A stretch of 64,000 bases of DNA, taken from contig CAVNZM010000006.1 of the NCBI GenBank assembly GCA_963693365.1, positions 744,001-808,000 on the forward strand, given 5' to 3'. The stretch's first letter is position 1; each line of letters begins with the position of its first letter. The DNA is from Amoebidium appalachense. Lineage: Eukaryota > Ichthyosporea. The position numbers were made by a program, and so were the translations under genes. Positions 40,710-54,917 of this stretch are shown one piece after another. The notes under the pieces were generated by a model that saw nothing but the letters and a program-made list of their open reading frames with translations, searched no databases and had not been told where the DNA came from.

Positions 40710-42600
40710 AACACAAACACAAACACAAACACAAACACAAACACACATGCACACACAGTTCTCCTCTCTCCGCAAAGATGTGCGCAAGTGGCAACTGGCG
40801 AACAAGTAAGTCTTCGTATCCCTAACATTTTCTAAAGCCAAATTAGGGTGCACCACCCGATGACATAATATGTTACCATTCAATGATGGCTATGGCGGGA
40901 TTTAGCATCTACTGTTTTATATCCGACACAGAGGTTGCCACAAACATGCTGAGATATGGTTTGCCCTGAGCTTATTAGGGCTATTGTTTACTGTTCTGCA
41001 TAGCAAATACTCAGGCTGCCTTCTGACGAGAACTATGCCCTCAGGCTATATAAAACTGGGACGCTCTATCGGTGATAAGAGGCTGACAGACCAAATATCC
41101 TTATGACTGGATCTTTCATGCATGAGCATTCGATAGTACGTGCCCGACGGGGTATGCCTTAAGCACACCTTGGTGCATGGAACTAACTTTGCTGGTAGGG
41201 GTGGAAAGGAGAACGGGGATGTTGTTCTGACTCCATCCAAGACCCCAAAGGGAAAGGTTCAGGTGCTTTTACCCTTCCCCCCCCCCCCCCCCCCTCCCGC
41301 TCCTGATTCCGTCTCCGTGTCAACCTGGAACCATGTCCTCCTTCCTCACCCGCACCCTGCACTTTCAGACACACATCAAACAGCACACACAGTCACCAGA
41401 ATGATATTATCCGTGACTGGTATGTATTGCTCAATGATGCATGAAATTGTCGTATGTTTTTTTGGTACAATGGTTGCTTCACTGCATTGCGCTCTCTCAT
41501 AGTGGTGCATGGTTTTGTGGTGTGGGCTAAAATACGACAATTTGAAAGTAAGATGAATGGCGCCACTTTTTCCCCTTCAATATTTGAAACAATAGACCCT
41601 ACCAACCCTGTTGGATCATAAGAACATCCCCCCCCCCCCCTCCCCCCCCCCCCCCCCCCCCAAGAGTGGCCACTGACAGGGAAAGTTTAAGAACATGGGG
41701 CTATGGACCCCGGAAAATTATGATAACTATGCATAGACCCTGTTTCCAAAGTGCTCGTGATTTAAATTTCAGTCACCCCCTGTAGTGGTTCATGCATTCT
41801 ATTGTATACTACGTAGGCTTTGAGGGGTAACGGTAGTGCGTACTGCATGCACACGTGGTAATAGTGTTTCCATTTTTGGCAGGATGCCACCACCCCCCGC
41901 CTGGCCCTAACTCCGAGGGATCATCCAAAGAATCCAACCACCCCAAAGGCCCCCTCTGTCCGTACAACAGAGGTCAAGGAGGTAAAATCCCCCCCCCTCC
42001 CCCCCCCCCCCCCTCCCCCTTTCCCCCCTCCCCTCCCCTCCCATCTTCCCATCTCCCCCTCCCCCCGTTCCGTTGCTGTTCCTTGCTAGATAATTCTGTG
42101 GCTACGAACGTGCCAAACATACAGAGGTAGAGGATTTCTGTTCAAAGTGTACCTGCGCATGCTCGATGTGTACCCCCATGGGGTAGGGAGTGAGGATAGA
42201 CAACCCAGCCGAATTATACTTTGCAGAATACTCTGTGGCTATAAAAAAAACGGACCTTTGCATGGTTGGCGGTTAGGATGTACATAGGTTTGTGTCTACC
42301 AATGTGGCTATGGCACGGGTACATTGGGTAGGCCCGGTTGGTTGCAGGCGTGTGAGTGTTAATATAGTTAGCCTCTACAGTCCGGGTGTTGGGGGTTCGT
42401 GAGTAGGGGGACGGGGGAGGGGCTGGGGGAGATGAAAAGGTGGTATGATGGAACACGGTTTGGGATGTTTTTGCAATCTAATATCCAACTGCAATGCTTT
42501 CTGATTGGCTGCTAATCACGTGACAGGACCCCGTACCCGACCCCCCAGACCAACCAGAGCCACAGACACAACCCCCTGCCGAGGCCAATCATGCTACTGA

Positions 42601-42639
<39 letters not shown>

Positions 42640-43540
42640 GTGGATGCGGGGGAGGGGGGCACCGTTGTCCTGCTTGTGTGCTTGTGCTCATGTGAACCAA
42701 GCATTTGGAACCGGCAGAAAGTTTATAAAGAGAAGGGGAGGACGGGAGAACTTGTCTGTGTAATTTTCTGCTGTCCGCATGGCACTGGCAAGGGGGCTGC
42801 AAACAAGGGTGGACTTAGAGCACTCATGGGGCACTAATATGTCCTCTCTCTCCCTCTCGCTTTCCTTCCTCTCTCTTTCTCTCTCTCCCCCTGTGTGTGT
42901 CTGTGCGTGCATGTGCGTGTTTGGCCGAGTTACCTTTAATGAAGAATATGCATGGCAGCTTACCACATACTACCATGCCAACCACAGCACCCACTCACCC
43001 ACATCACATGCAGCTATCGTCAGCGAGGAGGATCTAAAGGCCCAAATCTACGCTGAGATCAAGGCACGTGCAGCAGAGCGCAGTATGCTAACCCCTTCCA
43101 CACACACACACACACACACACACGAACTCACTCACACGAACTCACTCACACGAACTCACACTCGCACTTTGCTGCTACCCATGTGTTAACCAACCAACAC
43201 CCCCCCCCCCCCCCGTGACCCCTATCTCCTCCTCCCAACGTTGTTAGAGTGCATTACTCTTAATTGCGCTCATTACCAGATTCTTGCAAACCCATCATTG
43301 TATGCTGCCTGTGTGTCTTTTCCATTTGATTAGTCTGCTGCTACTCCAACAGCATAAACACACATTTGCTTTGCACATGATATGTTGACCTGCACATAGC
43401 GATGAGTTGGGATCACGCACAGCACCCACACCATTTATGGTTTCAGGGGAGGAAGAGGAGGCCAAGGTTTGCAGTGAGGAGCCCAAGACGGCCAGCAAAG
43501 ACAGAAAGAGTCCATGGAAGAAGATGGTCAGCACAGCTGC

Positions 43541-43574
<34 letters not shown>

Positions 43575-44608
43575 CACGGTGGGTGTGGGGGGAAAGGGGG
43601 ATTTGGAATGGAAATCTGATCGTCTTTTGTTGTTCTGTGTGTTAAGGGTTCTGCTGCATGTAATGTGGTTGTGCGTGTGTTGGTGGCTAAGCAACCAACA
43701 CCGGGTTTGTTTGTGTTGACCGGGTTGCCTGTGGGTTAGGCGGCCAGGAAGGGGGGAGGGGGGCTGATAATTGGCCGGGTTACATGTATGGTTGGGCGGG
43801 GGGAGGGGGGTGGGGGGGTGGGCTGACATTAGCCTTGTTGAATGCATGGGTAGGTGGGGGGATGCTGAGTGTGTGTGTGTGCACAGCATGGAGAACCTGG
43901 AAGACTATCTGGCCAGAAAGAACCAGCGCAGGCACGAGCTCATGGTATATGAGCCCCCCCCCCCCCCCCCCCCCCTACCCCCTCCCCTCCCCACACACAC
44001 ACAAAAAAAAAAGGGGGGGAAGGGATGTGTGTGGGGGGGATAGGGAGGATAGTTCTCAACCCCGTAACCAAATGACACGCAGTCTCATCTTAGAAGACAC
44101 AATGTGCATTTCCCAGCACCCCTCTACTGCACCCATTCCTCCCCTGCAACCCAACCATTAAAAGGTGGTGCACTTGGTGTGTAATGGGTCACGACACACT
44201 CCAAGTAGAGCACAGACTAGCACTATGACAGGCGCCATTATGTGACTCTCAGTAGTGCTGTTGGTTGGGTGTAGTGTACACCCTGCACAACCCCCCCCCC
44301 CCCCCCCCCCCCTCCCCGGGCCGCCACCACACACATATACACACCTATCTACCCACCCAACCCAACTCAACGCTTCCTCAACCACATGGATCCTGACCCT
44401 CCCTTTTCCTCCCCTTCCCCCCCCCCCCACCCACACACACACATAACCATTCATCCACACACACACACACAACACACCAGTAACCAATACTCACCGACCG
44501 AATCTGATTGACTCATGAACCAATCACTCGATGATCTCCTTGACAAGAGCATTCGTATCAACTAACCACCTTTCCTCTCCCTTGCCCGTCTCCCCTCCGT
44601 TCCCTCAG

Positions 44609-44652
<44 letters not shown>

Positions 44653-46151
44653 CGGCAAGAAGGTACCCATTTGTGCCAGCAAGTCCACCCCATCTCTTGC
44701 CCGCACATCCACCCACTCCCTCTCGTCAGACGTAGCCCAGACCCCCAGCCTTCCCCGGCCAGCCCCCAAAACCCCCACCACATCTAGGGGGCCAGCCCCC
44801 AAAACCCCTATGGTTTCTGCCGTTCAGTCACACGGCACTCTTCCACGAAACAAATCCACAGGAAATCTCCATTCGGAGGGGGTGGGGGGGGTCGATGAAA
44901 AAGAGAGTAAAACCCCCAGTATGGCAAGGGCGGATGAAGGCCCGGTGTGTGCGGCTGGAGGGGCAGGACACCCACCCCGTCCCCCTCATTGCCCATCTCA
45001 CAAGGGCACAGTTGCTACACAGCAGCCAGCCATGCCCAGGTCTAAGTCTGTGTCCTCTGTGGCCCCTACTGCAAAGGTTTGCACTCCCCTCCCAAAAACA
45101 TACACGCACACTAACACACTCAGACAATCACACATGCACACACAAGCACAAGCACACTATTCCTGCCACCAACACCAGAAGGTAAGCACGGGCCCAGAGC
45201 CATCTCCATATGGCATCGCTATGCTACATTCTGGCATGGGCCGTATTCCCCCCCCCCCCCCACCCCTCCCCCCTTCAGTCCATCAGTAGAGCACCTACTG
45301 GACAGAATTTGCACCTGTCCCTCCCACATCCTGCTATACAGCACAGACAAGAACAGTCTAAAACACTCAGTGCTGACACGCAGGCAGCCCCACTTCACGT
45401 TGCGATTGCCACAATGTTTATCCCCATGTATAGCATTCAAAGTTTTCAACCATAAATGCATTTCTTATGCACTTGTGATGTGTTATTCGGATAAAGTTCT
45501 ATGAACACGCCTTTGATTATGTTAATTAAACACGCAAATTTCGTAGTTGTTGTTAAACGGGCCGGACACAATAACCCCCTGAGAAGTAGTTTGAGGTGAC
45601 CCACACCACCCACCCACCACCCACAGGCAAACCCATCCGTCCCTCCCAAGCACGCCCCTGCACCGGCCAGGCCCCTCGTGCCCAAGTTTGCCCCCACCCA
45701 CCGAAAGAAAACAAACATTTGGGGGGTTTATAGACTCCCTGGCTGCCGACACACAAGCCCAGACCAATCACAATCCACCATCCAAAAATAGCGCCCAATC
45801 AGCACTCGCCACTCGTCCCATAGCTATCGCCAAGCCCCCAGCCACCATAAAGGGAGCATCCCGTCCCCCTCCTGGTCCCCCACCCAAACCAGTCTCTGTG
45901 CCATCGGCAGGGCAGCCCGCCCAGTCAGAACGCAAGAACTTAAAGCGGCCGGCAGGCGGTGACGAGTCAGACCAAATCGCCAGCCATGCCAAGAAGGCCC
46001 GTCTAATGACGTCATCAGGGCGTGCACCCAAGGCCACTGTGCCTTCAGGGCCCGTGCAGGGGGTCAAGAGGAAGGCATGTGAGGCAGAGGGTGGTGCTGG
46101 TGACGTCACTGCCTCGGCACATAAGATGGGTCCACAGGGTATGGCCTTATA

Positions 46152-46185
<34 letters not shown>

Positions 46186-46554
46186 TTTCCCCCTTCCCCT
46201 CCCCTCTCTCCACAAACACACCCACTCACCCCACCCCACACCACCCTTACAAATGTGCACTACTTCTGCAAAAGTCTCGTGGGTGGTATGTGGTAGCCTG
46301 CACAGTGTTTTTCTCGTGACTTTACGTGCATTGCATTGAACACCGCATTTTACATTTCTCAGTGACCCTGCACAAGTCCACACACGTGATGGGCTGAAAT
46401 GACAGGATGAGTTCGCCCTACCCACACGCCCATCCAAAGTAAACACGATGGCTGAGCGTAGAAGCAGCTTTGTCAGTGCATGGTTCGGTACAGTACAAGT
46501 TAGTCTATGCGCAGGGTGTGGTTTGCATAGCTGATATCTGTACCATGTCTTATC

Positions 46555-46597
<43 letters not shown>

Positions 46598-46784
46598 GGA
46601 AAAAAAAAAAAAAAAAAAGCACACATACACACACACCTGCACGCACACACACAGTTTGCATTGATAGCTCACTGAGCATATTGGTTCTATTTATAGCTCA
46701 CACGTGCACCTTGCAGCCAAGCGGCCGAAGTTTGATTTGGAAGCCAGTCTGCAGCGCCCCCTCAACTATGTTCCCTACAGCGGT

Positions 46785-46822
<38 letters not shown>

Positions 46823-47110
46823 ACAACGACAACAATAGGCAAACAAAAACGCCAGTGTCACTCGTCTCGAACATACTTACAAGCAAAGTGCTGGTTGTGT
46901 CCCCTCCTTGCACTGGAGTTCGGCTTTTTGCTGCAGTGGGAAGGGAGGGGAGGGCCCCCCCGGGGGGGGGGGGGGCTAGCTAACTTTTTGTGGCTAAGGT
47001 GATGTATGCTGACTGACTGTGTGTGTGTGTGTGCAGGCAAGCTGCTGGACGTGCACGAGTCGTACACGGCCAAGAAGAAGAAGCTGCGCACCCAAGAGCC
47101 ACACCCCTAG
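40172..47110 (+). CDS. NUSAP1: NUSAP1-like nucleolar and spindle-associated protein, about 12 exons
   Basis: Exons 40172-40252, 40759-40805, 41199-41256, 41883-41981, 42527-42602, 43014-43082, 43447-43546, 43887-43944, 44651-45039 (or 45076), 45627-46129, 46717-46782 and 47037-47110. The start encodes a SAP-type helix pair (LSYKELQQVAKQVGLKANQK). Exon 8 gives GMENLEDYLARKNQRRHEL, matching the MESIDQYIERKKKH region of animal NUSAP1. Exon 11 gives KFDLEASLQRPLNYVPYSG, matching its conserved FDLKASLSRPLNYEPH block. The end is Lys-rich. The middle is a basic Pro/Ser/Lys-rich segment with a duplicated PAPKTP motif, as expected for microtubule binding. NUSAP bundles and stabilises spindle microtubules near chromosomes. 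With a 45039 donor the frame closes at 539 residues. The more obvious 45076 donor (AAG|gtttgc) leaves a frame conflict, so exon 9/10 needs transcript evidence. TTTGAA at 40098-40103, a CHR-like cell-cycle element, precedes the ATG. Confidence 0.85.
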
Positions 47111-47337
47111 GAGGTATGTAGCTTCCTGTTTACTGTTGTGACCTGGATTCGGGAACATACAGCCCCATAGTGAATTTGGTTATAAGGCAGGGCCTTCGGG
47201 GGATGGGGGAGGAGGGGGGAGGGGGGGGGGGCTGGACTTCGCTGGGGTCACTGCTTGGCATGGTGGATCGTAGTACAGTATATCTACCGAAAGTTATTTT
47301 TTTGGCTGGTATAGCTTCCTTGTCCTCTATCACGCAT

Positions 47338-47411
47338 GGCCTCGTGGTGTAGTTGGTTATCACGCATGCTTCACACGCATGAGGTCTCCAGTTCGATCCT
47401 GGACGAGGTCA
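47338..47411 (+). tRNA. tRNA-Val(CAC)
   Basis: A full cloverleaf can be drawn. The acceptor stem GGCCTCG/CGAGGTC has 7 pairs with one G-U, and the discriminator is A at 47411. The D-arm carries GG. The anticodon stem CATGC/GCATG holds the loop TTCACAC with anticodon CAC. The T-arm TCCAG/CTGGA holds the loop TTCGATC. There is no intron, and a T9 run (47412-47420) follows as Pol III terminator. It lies 0.2 kb after the NUSAP stop. Confidence 0.93.
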
Positions 47412-47535
47412 TTTTTTTTTTGTTGGTTTTGTTCACTGGGGCTCCCTGATGGATTTGTGCAGCATGTAGACCTGTGGTCCCCCAACCCCCCCCCCCCCGG
47501 CCCCCCGGCCCCAGGCCCCTAACATACAAATGCAT

Positions 47536-47685
47536 GGGTTTGTAATTACCACGGCACAGGTTGTAGAAGAAACAACACACAGCTTGGGTTTGTAATTACC
47601 ACGGCACAGGTTGTAGAAGAAACAACACACAGCTTGGGTTTGTAATTACCACGGCACAGGTTGTAGAAGAAACAACACACAGCTT
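47536..47685 (+). repeat. 50-bp tandem repeat, three identical copies
   Basis: Units start at 47536, 47586 and 47636 with GGGTTTGTAATTACCACGG and end ACACACAGCTT. The three copies are identical, which points to recent amplification. Confidence 0.85.
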
Positions 47686-47898
47686 TTTTATTTTTATCAC
47701 GGGCTCTCCCTTGTTCCCCTTCCCTGCAACTCACAGGCTTTTCTTTGCAGGCCCAAGCATGGAAAGTCATGTGTCTGGAAGCCGGCCCACAAATCGAGCG
47801 AAGAAATTTACAGAGCAGAAGAGTGCAAGCAAACAAGATACTGCAGTGTACGGGCCTCCTGGCCGTGAGCGGCCCGGCCCTTAAAGCCTTTTTTTTTT

Positions 47899-47929
<31 letters not shown>

Positions 47930-48742
47930 GCTTGGCTTGTGGGCTATTTTTTTTTTTTTTTTTTTTCGCCCCCTGTTGTGGGCGTACATAGTATCGGTTT
48001 CTTGTAACAAGTTGTTGTGAACCTACTACTAGGATTTCGCTAACCACCCTAATAATCGACTATGCAATCGTGTTGGAAAAATGGCATTTTACCTTAGGTC
48101 TGGTCACCTGTGCCTTAGGTATGCCCCGAAGAACATTTTTTATATACACCACTATGGGCACGGCTTTTCAGCCTTGCAACGGCTCTAATCACTCTAGTGT
48201 TGTAACGTGTTTGCTGGTGAAAACATAAGACATATTATATTAGTCCCCTTGGTGGCCTGGGGCCCAAAAAAACGATTACGTAACCGCCTCCCGATTCCGG
48301 GCACGAGTCGAAGACTCCCGGAGTGCCGGGCAACATTACAGCTCCCCTGGCGGGCTGGCAGAGTACATAGGTGCATATTGCCGTGAGCGGAAAGACAGTA
48401 CGTTTATATTGCTTACTGACTTGCTTCTCTATAGCTACAGCCGGCCCATGAGCAAGTGAGAGTTGCTGGTCACGGGCCATATTACCTAATCTGATCTTGC
48501 AACTTCCATGATCAACTGAGCCCTGGGCTACATAGCTAGGGCTGGGCTTCTGGTCACATGTGCACAGACCTGCCATTCTTCAAAAATGGTAGAGTGAGAG
48601 CCGTCGCAGAGCAATAAGCACTACGTTAAAAAAACACCTTGTTAGTGGCCCACAGCAGAAGGACCTTGCAATTTCCAACCGCCAAACGTGTCTGCCGTAG
48701 AGTGTGCTTGGTGGTGGGCACCAGTGTGTGCCAAGGGGGGCC
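47686..48742. other. Intergenic sequence before the SCNM1-like gene
   Basis: Poly-T and poly-G runs at 47890-47930 and poly-T at 47947-47966, then unique sequence. No gene recognised. Confidence 0.5.
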
Positions 48743-49687
48743 ATGGCGTTCAAGCTGACGGGGGATGCATATGACGACTACAAGACACAGAAGCAGCAGC
48801 GGGTGCGTTTGAATGTGTGTCTGGGTGTGGGTGTGGGTGTGAGTGTGATGTGGGTGTGCATGTGTTTTGTGTGCTAGTGAGGATGTGGGCGGGTGTAGGG
48901 TTGGGTGTGTTTGGACAAGTGTGTGTCTATTTGTGCCTTTGGGGGAGGGGGGAGAGAGGGGGGTGGGGGCGGTGGGCGGAGGTTAAGGCAGAGGAACGAA
49001 TGCTGGTGAGGAGATTTATATGGAGGAAAGGGAGCCCAAGGGGCGCCACCTCCTACAGTGGCTTTTGTTTTAATGCTCGGGAATGCTCTGCTGCATCGGT
49101 ATCTGCTTGGTGCTACATCTTGATCATGTTCTGGCTTGTGCTGTCAACTTTCGGTGTGGAATAAGTTGCCCTCAACTCTACCTCACAACCCCAAGAGGCG
49201 CACACTTAACGAGCAACCCCTCCCCTTCCCCTGCCCCCCCCGCCCCTCCCCCCTCCCCCTCTTCTTCCCCCCTCCACCCCCTCCACCCCACCCCACCTCA
49301 CCCCCATCCCCACCCCCCCAACACGCACACATAGATACACCACTTGACAACCATCACAACACCCCCCCCCCCCCCCCCCCCCCTCCCTCCTCCCCCTCCT
49401 CCTTCCCCTTCATGTCCCCTTTTATTTATGGCAAACACCTTCTGTCTGTGTGCTCAGTGCCCTACTCTCATGTCTGCAGACACGGACATGATCTTTTAGC
49501 ATAGGTCTTGCTTTACGGCTTTGCATCTCCTAATTATGCGCTGGGCACGGGGTAGCTTGAAAAGAAGAGCCCGGGGAGAGTGGGAAAGGGGGGGGGGGGG
49601 GGAGGAGCTAGTACGTTTACTGGGGGATTTTCTTAATTCACTTGGTTAAAACAACGAGGGGGAGGGGTTGGGGTTGACTTTTTTTTT

Positions 49688-49718
<31 letters not shown>

Positions 49719-49822
49719 GGGGGGAGGGGAAGGGGAGGGAGGGGGGGAGGGGGGGAGGAGGGGGGGGGGGGGGGGGGGGGGGGGGATTTAGCCAGCCTTT
49801 TTTCATGTTGTTGGAAAAGTGA

Positions 49823-49869
<47 letters not shown>

Positions 49870-52100
49870 GGTGATCGATCTATTTACCGGTGTGCTAGTG
49901 TACAAAGAGGGAAGGGTATAGGGCATATTGGGAGGTAGGAGAAGTGTGAGTCGGAGTGGAAGAGATGCCTTGTTTGGAAATTGTGTGTTCTTGGAGTGAA
50001 GGTTGGAAGGGGGGAGGGAGGGGGGGGAGGGAGGGGGGGGGGGGGGGGGGGGGGGAGAGGGGATACACCCAGTTTACGTGTCGATGTTGCATAGAACGCA
50101 CTGTGTTGTTCGCATTTGGTTGTGTCTGGTTCAGCTTGGCATCTCAAAGGGAGGTTGATGATGTCTTCGAAGGCGTACACCCTTGCCTGACCCCCCCCCC
50201 CCAAAAAAAAAAAAAATACCCACTACTTTTTCTTGATTTGATGGAGGAAGGGGGAGGGCGGGGGGGAGGGGGAGGTGGGGAATGGCCTTCTTGAGAAGTG
50301 AAGGAGGGAGAGGGGTGGAGGCGGGGACGGAGGAGGGAAGGGGGAAGGGTGCGGGGGGACGAGGGGGGGGGGAGGGGAGGGGGTCCAGGTTTGGCTGATA
50401 CCGATGGTGTCTGCAGGTTGCAGACTTGCTGGCAGCAAACATACCACAGGATGAGGCAAGAAAGGAACGCAACGGCAAGTGGGTGGCCTGCACGCACGTG
50501 CATACGCACGCACGTACACACTGACAAATTCTAATGGTATACTCGACTACACACGCGTGTATACGTATGTAGGCGCACATGCACAAGTGCACATTACAGA
50601 TGGCTTGTGATGTGTGTGCATGCACGCTTTAACAGCACACACAAGGGCAAAAACATGCACACTTACAATACACACACGTGCACACTCATGTCACATGCAC
50701 ACACGTGTGCCAACCTGTAACACTTAACATATGTAATTTTCGGTTCAATTGGGGGCGTTCGGGCTTTGCGTTTCGCACACCCGTGTTGCATGCAAGCACA
50801 TGGACGCAAACGCCATGGACGCAAACGCCATGGCTAATAGAGGCACACACACACACATACCGGTCACGCGTATGCACACACACAGGCATGCACGTGCTCG
50901 CGCGCGCGCGCGCGTGCACACACACACACACACATACATATACAAACACACACACAAAAACACCCACACAAAAACACCCACACTCACACTAAAAATTACA
51001 CACACACACACACACATACATTGTCTGACATGCACAGTTCTGTTGAAGGTGTTTATAATCATAAACCATAATCCATTTATAAAATATTTCTCCAAGCCAA
51101 AAATTATCACTTAGCCAATTGTGACATCATCTGGTTTGGGTTTGATCAATGTCATATGTAGCACAATCAAGAATCAATAATTCAATGCATGCGACGTGAT
51201 CCTACTCATATGTTCCTCACCCTGTACTCATAATTATTTCCATCACGTCATTGGCAATACTTCTATCTTTGACTTGGCCGCCGCCTTTTTATACCCACCC
51301 ATTGCCTCCCTTAGCCATCTCAATGCAAACCTCAAATCCTTCTGCCCACCCCCCCTCCTTACCCCACTCCCCAAACGTTCCCCCACTTCCCTCCTCCCCC
51401 CCCTCCCCCCCCTTTCCCACGGTTCCTCACGTTCTCCCCCTTCTCCCCCCCCCCCCCCCCTCCCCCCCCCTCCCAGGTACGTGTGCCTGGTGTGTCCGCA
51501 CTGCCCGCTGTTCGACACCATGGCCATGCTTGTGGTCCACAGAAAGGGAAAGAAGCACCAGGCACGTACGTATAAGAGGGGGGGGGGGAGGGGGGGGAGG
51601 GGGGGTATCGGGGTGGGGTTGTTGGGGGGGGGGGGGGGGTAGGGAAGTGGGGGAACGTTGGGGGGGTGGGGGGGGGGGGGGGGGATCATTGGAGTGGGCC
51701 GGGATGGTGAGTGTGTGTGGAGGGTGGGGAGGGTGGTGGTGTTGGATGGGGATGGGAGGTTGGGGGGTGGAAGCAGCAGAGCCGGGGGGGGGGGGGGGAA
51801 TAGGAAGGGGATCTTGTTTGTTGTGCTGGATGTGAATGTTGAGGATATTGTATTTTGGTGGTCCTGTTCGGTTTTCGTTGTGGTTTGAAACACAGGTGGT
51901 TCCATATTTTTGCTAGTCTACAAACCGTATACTCACACAGTCGCACCTAAGCGCTAGCAACATCGCGGAACTACACGTATCTGGGTGTTTGGCATATGTA
52001 GGCACCGGCACACAACTTAGGCGTACACCTGCACATGTACGGAGTCACCCTCGTGCGGACATGCACACACTTGCGCGAGCGGGCGTGCGCGGCACACACA

Positions 52101-52174
<74 letters not shown>

Positions 52175-52386
52175 ACACACACACACATTCCACACCCTTC
52201 CCCACACCACTCATCAGTTGACTTACTACCAGCTCGCCACCTATCATAACCCCACTCGCATCTCTTTACCCCACATCTCCAGATGACAAAGAATACTTCC
52301 AACGGAAACTCAAAAAGGAGGCGGCAAGGGTGAAGGCTGCGAGGTTCGACCAAAAGGTGTGTGGGTCGGGGCGGAAGGGGGAGGAG

Positions 52387-52420
<34 letters not shown>

Positions 52421-53416
52421 GATGTTTTTTGGGGGCTAAGGAAAAAGATTACACGTGCACTGTGCTTCTATTGCTTCTTGTTGGGAGGTGCAGTTGTGTG
52501 GGGCATGCAGCCAGAGCAATTTACAGACATAATGGTGCATGTTCTGGTCGGGGAGTGAAATGGAAAATTCATGTATCGCATGAATACAGAGTGACGATGC
52601 GCACATGCAATCCAACACACAAGAACATTATATACAAGATTTGATACATACAAACATCTTTGGACTCGAATACACAAACACAAAAACAACGGAATGCACA
52701 CATGCCCATACACATACTTTCTTGCCCACTCCCCCCCCGCCCGTCGCCCCTCCCGCGGTGCAATTCTTTGTCCGTAACGCATTCTAACCCTTACCCCCCT
52801 CCCCCCTCCCCCCCTGCCCCCCCCAAACACACACCCAGTCTTCGACCCAGCCAGCCCCTCTCCTCCAAGCAACCAGAGATGCCATTGCCGAAGCCAAAAA
52901 GACACCCCCCCTGCCTGCCCATCCACCCACACAACCGACCACCCACCATCTACCTCCCAACCAGCCACCACAACTACACACCTATGCCGCATGGAGCCCA
53001 CCCTACCCACACACCAACAGCACCCACCCTTATCCACCCTTTCCTCCACCACCCCAACCACCTGTCCGTCCACCTGTGTGGCACCCATCACACAACACAC
53101 AAACACCCTTCCCTCTCCCCTACCATACCGCCCCACCTCCACAAACATGCCACCCTACGTTTGAGAGGAGAGAGGAAAAAGCTGAGGCGAAAGAGCCAGC
53201 ACCACCCACAATTGTAAGCTGATGCATGTGGTGGTGGTTGGTGGGCAAATGGTGGTGGTGTGGAACTTGGAGGGAAGATGTGTTGAGTTTTCGTTTGTTT
53301 CGGCAAGGGTTTATAGAAGGTGATTGCGTCGGTTACGGATCCGTGTGTGTGTGAACCGAAATTTGCTGACGTGTGTATGTGACTGGCTGAGGGGGGGTTG
53401 GAGGGGGGGGGGGGGG

Positions 53417-53447
<31 letters not shown>

Positions 53448-53692
53448 TGTCTAAAGAGGGTGGGTGTATATTGGATGGTGTGGTGCACGAAAGGGGGGGA
53501 AGGGGATTTTTTGTGTCTGTGTGGATTTGTGTAAGCATATAAGAATGAGCCATGCATGTGCCTGTAGACTATGGAGGAGCTGTCAGATGGGGCATATTTG
53601 TAAGTGGGGAAAGACGAGAAGGACTGGTGTACAATCATGTTTGATCATGGCAGCGTTCTGGGTACAAGTCGTGAGTGATGGTGGTGGTGGTC

Positions 53693-53776
<84 letters not shown>

Positions 53777-53916
53777 GCGTGCGTGCGTGTGCGTGTGCGT
53801 GTGCGTGTGCGTGTGCGTGTGTGTCTCTGTGTTGGTGGTGGTAGTTGAAGGGACAGCGGAGACTGACTAGGGCCGGTTCCCACCGTCACACAGCCCGGCT
53901 GGTCAAGGTACTTGAT

Positions 53917-53957
<41 letters not shown>

Positions 53958-54339
53958 ACCCCACCCACCCACAAAAAAAAAAAAAAAAAAAAAAAACTTT
54001 TTTTTGGGCAGGGCACTTTGTGGGGGAGGGAGTTGATTTTTGAAAGATGTGTGGGTTTGTGTGTTTGAGTGCCCTATAGATGTGTGTGTGCATGTCTTTC
54101 GTTTTTTTTTGGTTGTGTAAGGTAAAAGTGTGTGGGTGATTGATGGGGGTAGCTGTGCACGTGCTCCACATGTCACGGGGTGGTGAGCTGGGTCCGTATC
54201 TCTCCCTCATATTTATACGTGCCCTTGTGGTTCATGTTTGAAACGTGTAACTGGACATAGTTGGAAGCTTTAAAGCTAAATGCGGAGAGGAGAAGTGGCG
54301 GCGTGTGTGTGTGTTATGGGGGGGGGGGAGGGGGGGGGA

Positions 54340-54373
<34 letters not shown>

Positions 54374-54840
54374 AATATCATGGGGACAGATAGAGGTCTC
54401 TTATTGCATCTTTGTAATGATCAAAATGACTTTCCTTCCGTGCCCAAAATGGTTGAACCTGCTGGTGGCAAGACAAACACCCTGCACACAGAGAAAGTCG
54501 CAACTGTGACAGCCCATGAATGTGGATGTGCACATGTGAACGCGCATACAGGTATACAGGCGCAGGCACAGCCTCATGCGCCCACAAGCTTGTGCATTGT
54601 CAAGACATGGGCGGCACACATCATTCAAGAGCAATACACACCCACACACACACACCGATTCTGCACACACAGCTGAAACAATCACACACAATAGTGCACA
54701 ATCCACACACGACGTTGTGTGCATGCGGACACACCCTGTGATGCTGACACACACACACACACACACACACACAATTCACAACGCATGCGCGCACACACAC
54801 ACGTGCACACACGTGCAGTCACACATACACGTGTGCACGT

Positions 54841-54917
<77 letters not shown>

